From Hypsibius dujardini (taxonomy: Eukaryota; Tardigrada; Eutardigrada; Parachela; Hypsibiidae), in contig LRSR01008233.1 in NCBI GenBank assembly GCA_001579985.1, forward strand, positions 1 through 22,412: a DNA stretch of 22,412 nt, given 5' to 3'. A model generated the notes under the pieces. The model was not told the DNA's origin and searched no databases. It saw only the letters and a list, made by a program, of their open reading frames with translations. Numbering within the stretch: the first letter of the stretch is position 1; each line of letters opens with the position of its first letter. Positions 1 to 9,261 of the stretch are shown in pieces. A program made the position numbers and the translations under genes.

Positions 1-813
1 TGATTAAGAGAGACAGTATCCTTAAATTGACCATTTGGTTTTAATATATTTAGGATCTATTTTACTTTATTCAACGCAGAAGAAAAATGCATCTTTATTT
101 ATTATTTATTTATTTATTATTATTACATTACCAGTCACGTTATAATTATGATATTTAAGCCGTTAACGTTAGAGTAATTATGATAATTAAACAATAGTAA
201 TTCTGGATCGAAAAAAAAACAAATTCTAATTGGTAAATGTCCATTCTCACTGGAATAACGCCAAGTGACGAGGAATATTTCTGTCATCAACTCGTCCTAA
301 TTTTTCACCGTGTTTCGACCAATCCAGAAGAAAGAATTATTACCATGTATTCACAATTACGGTAAATACAGCAGAATTCTAGTTCTAGATTCCAAAATTC
401 CACACAGCATTCCTACCCATTAAAAGGATAAACGGATAAAATGTATAAGAGAAAAAGACCAACAAACAAAGCCTCGGGAAAATGTCAGGCTCCTTGCTTA
501 CTTAATCACTACTAGTAATCGTAATAAGAACGCTTGACGTGGCAAACTACAAAATGAATAGAGGCATTGTTGAGATTCAGGCAATTTCAGACCTACGCGA
601 TCCGCACGCCATAATAGCAACAAAAACGGTTAATCAACTTAAAAATATCTTGGTCCGTGCCGAAGCGAAACTGGGCAGGTGTTGCGCTCGGGCATGAAAA
701 AGGGGTAGCCAAACGACAAAGACGAAGACGAGGAGGAGGGAACCACGGTGACAGCTAGGGGAACACACGGAAGAGGAGGACGACAACAAGGCAGTTTGAT
801 CCGTCTTTCTTGC
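1..813. other. Region downstream of beta-catenin, probable 3' UTR then intergenic
   Basis: I see no gene here. The part nearest the stop codon (about 640-813) is purine-rich on the plus strand and probably 3' UTR. The part before about 500 is AT-rich and holds the poly(A)-like cluster. A short open frame at 639-842 on the minus strand only overlaps the tail of beta-catenin in another frame. Confidence 0.5.
88..125 (-). promoter_or_regulatory. Possible beta-catenin poly(A) signal cluster
   Basis: Read on the minus strand this AT-rich tract contains five overlapping AATAAA hexamers (TTTATT on the plus strand at 94, 98, 105, 109 and 113). It is the first dense cluster of this hexamer downstream of the beta-catenin stop codon and would give a 3' UTR of about 700 bases. 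The same tract resembles AU-rich elements. Placement is inferred. Confidence 0.35.
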
Positions 814-3800
814 TCATACATCGGAGTCCTTCCAACTGACATTGTCCGGGATCGGAGTCATGCCGTGGTAGCTCTGCTGTGAGCTTTGACTGACACCGTA
901 GTGGTTGGTCGGTGTGGCCGCCTGGTATTGGTCCCACACTTGGGCGCTGGGTGTGTGGGGAGCCATGTCGACGGCAGACATGTTGTCCGGATCGTACGCT
1001 ACTGATGAAAAATTTTGTGAGGACAGATACAAGCATGTAAGACGTGTCACATCCAACTCGAAATCCGTCACTACGCCCATTTCCCTGCCGTGGATTAGTT
1101 ATCTGCTTATCCGTCAGTTAGTCAGTCGGCCTGTCCATCTGCTTGCCTTTCGTGCTATCTGTCTGTCTGATTGTCTATATGTTTGTACATTTGTCTGTTT
1201 GCCTGCCTGTCTCTGTCTGCATGAATGTCTGTTTCTTTGTTTGTTTGAATGCTTATGTCTGTCCGTTCGTTCCTGGGCCTGCCTGTCAGTATCTACCCAC
1301 CTGTCTGTCTGTCTGTTTGTGGTGGCTTAATAGTCTGGCTGCAAGACCGAACAAGATGTCTCTTTTTCGACTTACCAGAAAGGCTTGCTCCATAAATGCT
1401 GCCATGGACGCTTGGCGGACCGCTCGAATGATAATTGTGGTAGCCGTCTCCGGCCAGGAGATAGTCAAAATCAGCTGGGATTTCGCTCTAGAAAAGAAAA
1501 CCACAAAACTGAGAGCAGGAAACTTGTTGGGTTCCATCTGAAGGTACGGTAATCTTACCGATCCCCACAACGGAGTGTCTCCAGGTTGGCCAACCACTTC
1601 CTGCAATTGGGTGAACAAGGCACCTCGGTAGTCGTTGGACTTGCCGGCACTCAGGTTATACAAGGCATTTGCTGCGTAGTAAGCTGAAAAAGCGCAGACA
1701 CCGAATTAGAGTAAGAAAAACACCAGCAATAACAAAAACACATTTCAGTTTCGCGAATACGGCCGCATACATATCGGTTCGCTTCCGGCCGGAGCGTGCC
1801 GCGTCAGAAGCGCCGTCAATCCGGTCGTCGCTCCGCATTGTTCCACCATAACACAACCCTCGGGATCCTGTGTCAGGACCGACACTAGGGCCACCACTGA
1901 GCGCAGCACGCTATCAATCGGAAAGGCCAGGAGCTTGAAGAGAAAAAACAAAACGGCATATTAGGTGAGAGGTAGACAGACAGACACGCAGATAGACAGA
2001 CAGACAAACGGACAGAAAGACAGACAGACAAATATATCAACATAAAGAAAGATATATAACAGACAAACATGCAGGCAAACGAGATGAGTCCCTAGCAAAA
2101 ATACCCACGTACTTGGACCAGTATGTTGACCAAATTGACGTTGCGTACTAAATCCCGGTTGGCGGTGTCCTTCGCTAGATCGTAAAGAGCCCCGGCACAG
2201 CCCTCCACCACGTCATGCATCCGGACATTGTCAATTACAACGTTAGTGTTGAAGTGTCCGTTACCGGAAGCCTGGAGAAGCCAACAGTCAGTTTTCAATG
2301 AATCAGTCTATAAACAGCAGCTGGGAAAACAGGCATAAAACCAGCCAAAGTAGCTATCACCCCGAAGTAGCCTCCCGAATGGAAGCACATGCTTATCGAT
2401 ATGGTGGTAGTCAACCGCTCTCTACCCTTACACGGGCTGGGAATTACGTGTCAACCAGCCTCTTTCAACATCTGTGTGTCTATCTGCCTGCCCGCCTGAT
2501 TGTTTTTCTACCGTTTTGTTTACATGCCTTTCGTTGCCTGTCTGTTTGTATGACTGTCTGATTGTCCGAGAGTCTGTCTCTCTGTCTGTGGACCTTCCTG
2601 CCTCTCCACCTGAAAGTCACATGACCGATGGATCAATCAATGTCCTAGCCGAGAGCCTGCCTTATTCTCTGTCTCTCTCTCTCTTCCCTCACTGGCTGGA
2701 GTCGGGTTTCCCAACTGCGTCGACGAAACATAACCCCCATCCCTACCTGTTGAATCAAGTTGTACGACTGGTACAGCAACTCTATCAACCGATGCACCAC
2801 CCCTAATTCCCGCATCGGCTTCAAGTGCACCGGTCCGACAGACATGTTCTTCGTCAGGCCCAGCACCGCCTTACACAGCGTCCAATGACTGTCCTGTCGC
2901 AGCATCCCCGCCATGATCTCCAGGCCGCGGTGACGAGCCACCTCCTGGCGCGCTCGCTCGCACTCCGAGTGTCGGCTGGTGACGTGCCGCAGTGTGCACA
3001 TGGCCGGCTCGGTGATCTCCTCCTTCGTGGAGAAGCGGACACACGCCTCCAACAGCAGCTCGATGCCCTGCATTTGGTGTTGTTTAGATACATAACTTTA
3101 AAAAAGACGCCTTTAATGAGCGCAAAAGATCTCCAACGCTTTCATCTTGAATAAATTACATTTTAATTTTGTTCAAAAACACAAGCATACAAATGGATAA
3201 TTAATTTTTTTTACCTATATGAAATTCCAAAATTTACATTAATTATTAGGATAGTGAATTAAAAATCGTTTTTAAAAATAATAAAAAAGTCTTCTTATTT
3301 AACAAAAATATTTTCGTATTATTCAAAAATACAAAAATACGAACCGATATTTAAAAACACCTCTTTATTTAAAGTTTCAAAATTTACGTTAACTACAATA
3401 CACTATAATATTGTACTAAAAATCTTAGCCTACCACGAGAAAATATATGTTCTTCAGGCAAATAAAATCTTTACATTTCAAAATTCTTTTCTATTAGATT
3501 CAGGGCCGTTACCTGCAGATGGACCACTTTCAGCTTGTTCCGCTGATTGTTGCAGGTCAAGTTGCTAAGGATGCCGGCGGCACACAGAACTTGCGAAGGT
3601 AGCCGGCCGCTCTCACTGGTCGTCCGCAGCATCGGCACGAGCATCTCCAACAGGCCGTCAAAGCTGCTGTCCTTGAATTCCGGGTCGTTGATTAGCATAT
3701 CGGAGAGATTGCGGATGGTGTAGAGAATGTTGATGGGAACGCGGGCGGAAGCGTAGTTACGACTGGTGATGCAGTTGGTCAAGATTTCAATGCCACCTAC

Positions 3801-3951
3801 GGAATAAAGAAAAGTCTAAACTGCCAGAACCCATTGATAAAATTATGGACAAATGGAAGGTGCCTCACATGACTAGAGGTATGTGGGGGGCATGCAGCGA
3901 AGCAGAAAGAGAGCCAGGCAGGAAGACAGACAAACAGACAGACAAACAGAC

Positions 3952-4006
<55 letters not shown>

Positions 4007-4629
4007 AATGAACAACCAGATAGATAAATATATATACAGACAGATAAAGAGACAAGACATACTGACAAACCTGCTCGAAGTATAGCCCGTTTATTATGGT
4101 GTTCCACAGAGATGGCCTTCAACACACAGGACGCGGTATTGAGAAGCTTCTCATATGTGCTAATCTTCATGATGTGAAGCAACTCCGCCGGGCCGTTAGC
4201 CGCCAGAATGATGACCTGGGGGGCCGGAAATTCAATCATATAAACATTGTGTCTAACTTGACGCCTAATACACGAAGCTCTAGCTACAGAACCTTTGCTT
4301 CTTGGTTGCCCAACGTCAGATACTTGAGACAGTCACAGACGACAGTGACAAGACGGTAATTGGGTCTTCGCAGCAGCGGGATCATCGCCTGGATGCCACG
4401 GTGCTTGAATATTTCGGCCTTGGCATTTTCCTGATGTTCAATCAGGTTGTGAAGCGTTGTGATGGCGTAATTTTGCACTGTGTCAGCCGGAAAACTGGAA
4501 AAAACATACGGCCGTTGTTCAACATCAAAGGCAGAGAAGAGGAAACCACCAATATGGAAACATGAAAGACAAATAAGACAAAGAACACAAGGCAGAAAGA
4601 CGAATATACTACTAGCTAGCCAGCCAGCC

Positions 4630-4670
<41 letters not shown>

Positions 4671-6863
4671 TATAGACAGTTACATAGGATAGACAAACAG
4701 ACAAACAAGCAGGCAAACAGTCGAGCAGCAAAAACGACAGACAACTGCCCGAGTAGGCAGGCACCAATGCAGGAAGGCGATGCAGACAGATCAAGAGATC
4801 AAAATGCGGGCAAAAAACCGGCAGGTAGACATGCAACCACATGGGCACAGGGGCAAAAAGTCGGGGGCAAAAATTCGAGGGCACACAGGCATATCGACGA
4901 ACGAACAAACAGACAAACAAGCAGACAGATAGACAGGCAAACAGACAGCGACAGACATGCAAATAGACATAGACAAAATAGACAGACAGACTTACAAACA
5001 GACAGGAGACTGCCAGACAATCAATACTTACGCCAAGAGTTTGATCAAAAATGGAATTCCGTAAGACACAAATATGATATTTAATCCATCCGGAAATCCC
5101 GAGAGATTGTAAAGAGTTCCGGCGGCTGATCGAATGGCCTCGGGCGTCTGTTCGTTAGCCCCATTCATGGCTCGCACCACGGCCGACACGACCTGAGCGT
5201 CGCGCATCAACGCAAACCGGCTGGCGTCCTTCTTCGAGAGCTCATGAATAAAATGAGCCGTATTCGCCACAATTTCCTATAATGTTGATACAACACCCCA
5301 AAAACGGTGTTAATCGTTTTCTGCCACTCTCCATCCATTATTCTCTCTCTATATCTAAAGAGAAAGGCAAACACCAACTGCGGCATGCCATCAACTGAAC
5401 CAACCTTGTCGTCGTCTTGCAGCAACATCAGCAGGTCGGGAATGATTTTAATGGCATTCTCCGCGTCGTTCTGGTAGTTGACAATGTTCGTGACGGCCTG
5501 CTTCAGCAGCTGCGACGGCTCCGCGAGAATCTCCACCGCGGTCGGAGCTTCGGTCATCTGGGTGGCCGGGATTTCCGTACCCTCGTCCATCGTCTCGGGA
5601 AACATTGCGGCGCGGATGCGCTGCGATCGGCTGGAATAGAACTGCTGACCGATGTCTGGAATGAACGAACGAAAGCAATTCATTAGAAATATGGCTTTTC
5701 CTTATTCGTTTCTATTTAAAAAGGAATATTTTGGTGAATTAAAAGTTACTCTATGTTATTTCAATTCCAAATAATTCATTTAAGCACCACTAGCTCGAAC
5801 TGTCAAGTCAGAGGGCGCTGCCATGCACACCTTCCATCTGATCGGGAGTATAGCGTTGCTGGTACATCTCAAACGGCATCGGTGGCATCGGCGGCATGGC
5901 CATTTCCGTCTCCATCGCGTCAAGTTCAGCTATAGTGTCGCCGTATATCGATGGTGCCTGCAAATGGTAATGTAGTAAGGTTAGTCAAAAACTGAAATAT
6001 CGCAGGCGTGGAAAAAAAACAGCCGGCTGTTTCTCAAAAAGGGGCATCCCAAAAATTACCAGCAAGCAAGTAGACTCCCGCCGTAAAAAAAAAGTCAGGT
6101 GGAGAGACAGGCAGATAGATAAGAGCGATGCAGAGCCAAGAAAGACAGACAGACAATTAGGTGAAGAAATAAAGAGAGACAGAGAGGGATGAAGATAGAT
6201 TGAGAGACAAAGAAAGACAGACAGACAGACAGATAATCAGGCGAAGAAAGTTGGAGAGACACGCACAGGCAGACAGGCAGATAGTAACCACAAAAAACGC
6301 GACACACCTCTTAACTAAAACGCATCTGGAAATTGTGACCACATGGCAAACCAGACATGCAGAAAAACCGGCTGCCTCCCACACCAAATTCCTAACCCGT
6401 TTATGCAAGTAAAAAATATAAAGACACAAGTTTACAAACTGCATCACAACAAGCAGACATTCATCGGTCCGTGTCCGTGGAGACATACGTCAACCCGGCA
6501 CGCAACATCAACCGCGGCCCCCGCAACAGCAGAGACGGTTTTGCGGTAATTGTTCGCGGCCACAGACGCGGAAACAACGGGATAATGATGGAAAATGACA
6601 GGGAGAAGGAGCTGCACTCACATTAGTTGAGACTCCCGAATGGAAACCCGAATCCAGGCCGCCCGAAAAATATTGATCCTGCTGCCAGATATCCACGCAG
6701 ACCCGTTGCTGCTGTTGCTGCCAGTTGTTGGTACTGCTGCTGTTCACCAGTGGGACCGAAGTCGGTGAAGAAAGTGGTTGTGGGGAAAAACGTCCGAAAT
6801 TCGATCCTGGAAATGCGCAGTCCACAGGCACCTTTGGGAATAGTTTCCGCAGCTTGGTAGTCA
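814..6863 (-). CDS. CTNNB1: Beta-catenin / Armadillo orthologue (13 coding exons, extreme 5' end unresolved)
   Basis: Exons in transcript order: 6863-6622, 5957-5831, 5655-5405, 5276-5032, 4494-4293, 4215-4071, 3796-3513, 3067-2747, 2271-2113, 1933-1771, 1683-1559, 1487-1376, 1001-814. All junctions are GT-AG and all phases agree, giving about 854 residues (human 781, fly Armadillo about 843). The family is a cadherin-bound adhesion protein and Wnt co-activator in cytoplasm and nucleus. The N-terminus has the degron DSGFHSGVSTN joined by splicing to APS, which aligns with the GSK3/CK1 sites S33, S37, T41 and S45. RIRAAMFPETMDEG, LAEPSQLLKQAV and VNYQNDAE mark the alpha-catenin-binding entry region; armadillo repeats follow (YAITTLHNL, TSRH, AAGILSNLTCNN). 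The lysine equivalent to human K312 is kept (NQEAK-VIILA). The protein ends WKDSDV, a class I PDZ ligand like human WFDTDL. No in-frame ATG lies in the first exon listed; a split or further upstream start is inferred. Identification is very secure, exon edges secure, the start not. Confidence 0.95.
1120..1322. repeat. Degenerate TCTG tetranucleotide array, beta-catenin intron 1002-1375
   Basis: Runs of TCTG with TTTG, CCTG and TATG variants fill most of the intron between the last two exons. In the beta-catenin transcript it reads CAGA. Open frames across it (VCLSVCL-type) are by-products of the repeat. Confidence 0.9.
1972..2070. repeat. CAGA/GACA tetranucleotide array, beta-catenin intron 1934-2112
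   Basis: GACA units with single-base variants on the plus strand, opposite in orientation to the array at 1120. In the transcript it reads TCTG. It occupies most of a 179-base intron. Confidence 0.9.
2470..2700. repeat. TCTG-type array grading into CT-rich DNA, beta-catenin intron 2272-2746
   Basis: The best units are at 2470-2600 (CTGTCTGTTTGT-like); a TCTCTCTCTC tract follows near 2670. In the transcript it reads CAGA, complementary to the array in the next intron. The rest of the intron (2272-2470) shows nothing recognisable. Confidence 0.8.
3080..3500. other. AT-rich beta-catenin intron (3068-3512) without tetranucleotide array
   Basis: This 445-base intron is made of AT-rich runs such as TTTAAAAA and ATTATT. 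I see no gene, array or mobile element in it. It lacks the TCTG/CAGA repeats seen in many neighbouring introns. Confidence 0.7.
3905..4062. repeat. CAGA/GACA array with the purest core in the window, beta-catenin intron 3797-4070
   Basis: A near-perfect run of about 12 GACA units lies at 3957-4006, flanked by degenerate units. A long uninterrupted core suggests recent slippage and likely length polymorphism. Confidence 0.95.
4615..5018. repeat. Long CAGA/GACA array, beta-catenin intron 4495-5031
   Basis: About ten uninterrupted GACA units at 4631-4670 are followed by degenerate units reaching almost to the donor side of the upstream exon (5032). It is preceded by two GCCA units at 4619-4627. 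In the transcript it reads TCTG. Confidence 0.95.
6098..6285. repeat. Degenerate CAGA/GACA array, beta-catenin intron 5958-6621
   Basis: GACAGACAGACAG-type units mixed with GAGA-type units on the plus strand. The remainder of this 664-base intron (6290-6600) shows no gene. Confidence 0.85.
6637..6654 (-). other. Beta-catenin phosphodegron (DSGFHS) coding segment
   Basis: These six codons read DSGFHS, the DSGxxS motif that beta-TrCP recognises after GSK3 phosphorylation. The preceding residues (IWQQDQYFSGGL) resemble human HWQQQSYL, which fixes the reading frame of this exon. The equivalents of T41 and S45 are completed only after splicing to the exon at 5957, supporting that junction. Confidence 0.9.
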
Positions 6864-8040
6864 CTGAAATGAAAGAATAAATTGTTTGAAGAATATATGA
6901 ACTAGTCATTCAATGAATCACTCAATCCACATTGTACATGCAACAGTTAAGTGTTCCAATTGTTAACTAATTATAATTTTACTAATCTTAATTTAACTTG
7001 TATAACTAAATTATTGTGAATAATTTTAACAACATTTTTTTGTTTTTTTTTGTACGAAAACTAAGAAATTAACTAAACTAAAACTTGCAGCGGCTCATTT
7101 GTTAGTTTTTATTGTTTATTTTCCGAATTAGCTGAACGACCAAAACTTATAATGACCAATTCTTTGTTTTTAGATTTTGAAAATAAAATGGAAAGTTTAG
7201 TTATTGACCATTTGATTGAATAAAAAAACAACTAAAAGACTGAATTAATCGGCTAGTTTCATCTAAAACTAAACTGCGGCTTAATCACTAGTTTAGTTAT
7301 ATAAAAATGGTAACTACCATTTTTTTCATCCCAATGTAAGCACACACGTACCAAAACGTCAATCAACCGAGGAAATTCACATTAAGCTTTAGGCTAATCA
7401 ACCAATCAAGCTGTAAGAGCCAACACACAACGATGTCACGCTGCAAGTATTTCGCACGAATAAACAAGGTAGACATGCAAAATAAATTCGAATGAAAAAT
7501 TACGAAAATCCATCTAATTAATTTAAGGAAATGAAAAATGAATACATCCGCAAACTGGGCGCAGCCCAGCAAAACCATCAATAACACATAGAGCAATCAA
7601 TCGATCGACCAATAGGCAACGCCACTAATATCAAAATGATAAAAAACAATCCTTCGATCAATCAATCGACCGTCAATTTCCCATATCACTCTTAAATCAG
7701 TCGCTACGAGAAAGGGAGAAACAGTTTTTGCGAAAATTCCTACCATAAAAATGGACTGGTTATCCCCCCACAGCCGTAAGTAGCAATCAAATAAAGTATC
7801 ACGCAATTCCGAACGCCGATTAATGATAAAAAACCGCACAACAATACCGAGAAATCCGTAACAACAAATTCCAAAGCCAACAGCAAAAAAAACGATTAAT
7901 AAAATTTCGATACAATTACCGGACAATTATTCAAAGCATGTAGGAGTATATTATAAGATATGTAGATAAATCACCCGCAACAGCTCATTTACACTGCAGG
8001 TTCAAAATGCCACGCTAAAAAAAACAACAAATCCTCTAGC
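6864..8040. other. AT-rich region upstream of the first recognisable beta-catenin exon
   Basis: No convincing coding exon is seen. It is probably the first beta-catenin intron, since a strong acceptor (TTCTTTCATTTCAG on the minus strand) lies at its low end. It contains short TGAT/ATCA repeats near 7590-7680. A 109-residue minus-strand frame at 7597-7926 looks like chance in AT-rich DNA. A missing N-terminal exon could lie here. Confidence 0.5.
7585..7680. repeat. Short degenerate ATCA/TGAT tetranucleotide tract
   Basis: Contains AATCAATCGATCGACC and CGATCAATCAATCGACC. The same tetranucleotide family recurs in intron 2 of both MECR copies, near 13545-13570 and near 14175. Confidence 0.6.
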
Positions 8041-8240
8041 GACGACGCGCACAGCCACAGCGAAGCGCGAGTTGAGTTGACTGACCTCAAGCCGAACACA
8101 CGCTTCTCTCTCTCTCGCTCTCAAATCAGTCTCACTCACTGAACAAACAAAATGCAAGGCCAAGTGGGGGTCTCTCTCTGCTCTCTCTTTACTCGGTCAC
8201 TGTGTTTATGAGATAGACTTGCCGTCACGTGACGTTCAAA
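8041..8240 (-). promoter_or_regulatory. Putative beta-catenin promoter and 5' UTR
   Basis: A GC-richer segment stands out from the AT-rich DNA on its 6864-8040 side. On the minus strand it has GAGA-rich tracts (CTCTCTCTCTCGCTCTC on plus, near 8106), initiator-like TCAGTC/TCAGTG matches, and a perfect palindrome GTCACGTGAC at 8224-8233 (E-box of the USF/TFE type). No TATA box is obvious. Assignment to beta-catenin rests on position and orientation only. Confidence 0.4.
8224..8233. promoter_or_regulatory. GTCACGTGAC palindromic E-box
   Basis: A perfect 10-bp palindrome matching the extended CACGTG site bound by USF/MITF/TFEB-class bHLH-Zip factors. It lies between the divergent beta-catenin and coiled-coil genes, so it could serve either. 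Function is inferred from the motif only. Confidence 0.4.
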
Positions 8241-8697
8241 ATGGAGTAAAAAAATGGATTCGTGCAGCTAAACGACTTCTTGAAAATCGAAACTATGTCA
8301 TCAATGGCGTTGATTTATTTCCTAAGGAGTAATTAATTATTAAGGGAAAAATTAAATGGTTTCAAGAAGGTTCGCGCGTTTTAACGGTGCTTCTGCTGAG
8401 TGGGCTCTTCGCACACTGTCCCAAATTAACCGGGGCAAAGTGTTGCTGTAGTGGAACCGAGCAGAGGAAGCTGACAAGTGCGTGTGAGGGGGATCTACAC
8501 TTACTCTTGCTCCCGTCAGGGAGATGCAACACAACCGCAAAGAAGAGCCACAAGCACGCACAATCGATCAAGCCCCACACCCGAGATACAACAGTCAACA
8601 GATTCCCAGATATAAAGTGCTATTTTAAAAGGGATGGGGAAAATAAAGGGGAGAAATGGGGATTTTACTCTGGGCGCCTGACGCGCCTGCAAATTTG

Positions 8698-8789
8698 ATT
8701 GGAGTGGATGGCGCTGGCCTGATTGGCGCTTTACTTCCTACCACGAGCCAATCGCAAGACTACTTTAGGCGTGAACGTATTTTGATTGG
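8698..8789 (+). promoter_or_regulatory. Cluster of four CCAAT boxes upstream of the coiled-coil gene
   Basis: ATTGG/CCAAT pentamers occur at 8698-8702, 8722-8726, 8748-8752 and 8785-8789, followed by GGCGGGCT at about 8801. Regularly spaced CCAAT boxes are typical of NF-Y-driven, often cell-cycle-regulated TATA-less promoters. The coiled-coil gene begins about 470 bases downstream, leaving room for a 5' UTR. Confidence 0.5.
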
Positions 8790-9261
8790 TCGCCACAAAT
8801 GGCGGGCTGCCAAGGGATGTGGCGGCATCTATCAGGAAAATGGCATTATTCCCAGAGAATCCAAAGTCCGACTCGTATTTTTGAAAAATTCCCAAAAATC
8901 CCCTATCCATTAACAAAATGGGTGCTCATGGATATTGTCCGTTGATTGAATAATTGTGGAGTTAATATTCTTCAAATTCTGCACAAATAACGCTTCCGGT
9001 CCACACTCACTCACAAGAAGTAGGAGTATCAGAAGGACAAAACCCTTTATTTCAAACACCGCCTATAGGACCAGTGCCCACACCGTACCTGACCACAGTC
9101 CACTTCGACCTGAAACGCGTCAATCAGTCGACGGATTTTGTTCACATCGCCCAGAAAAATATTTGCTCTTTTCCCCATTTCCTTTTTTGAAGGTTGAAAC
9201 CTCAATTTCCTCCTTGTTTCCGTCACCGCGGAAATTAATTGCACACCCACACGCACCGAGA

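Noticed and set aside
1656-1856. Apparent frameshift in the beta-catenin exon at 1933-1771, where another frame reads DMYAAVFAKL
   Set aside because: A GT donor at 1770 joined to the acceptor before 1683 gives YYAANALYNLSAG in phase, the better match to human TYAAAVLFRMS. The other frame is coincidental and no frameshift is needed.
3797-4239. Long Cys/Leu/Ser/Val-rich open frames, here and at 1143-1541, 4612-5020, 17370-17882 and 21137-21559
   Set aside because: They are translations of TCTG/CAGA repeats, which lack stops in every frame. They lie in introns of well-supported genes.
3905-5018. CRISPR-like repeat arrays
   Set aside because: The repeats are contiguous tetranucleotides without spacers, in a eukaryotic intron.
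7597-7926. 109-residue minus-strand open frame rich in Phe, Ile and Val
   Set aside because: Its composition is what AT-rich DNA gives by chance, and it includes TGAT-type repeats. It was considered as a beta-catenin 5' exon but has no supporting similarity.
8387-8698. 103-residue plus-strand open frame upstream of the coiled-coil gene
   Set aside because: No recognisable motif or heptads, no splice continuity with the next exon, and it ends at the CCAAT cluster. Probably promoter or 5' UTR sequence.
8956-9261. In-frame N-terminal extension of the coiled-coil protein from an ATG at 8956
   Set aside because: The extra residues are low-similarity and unlike the Glu/Gln-rich coiled-coil start. 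The ATG at 9262 has the better context.
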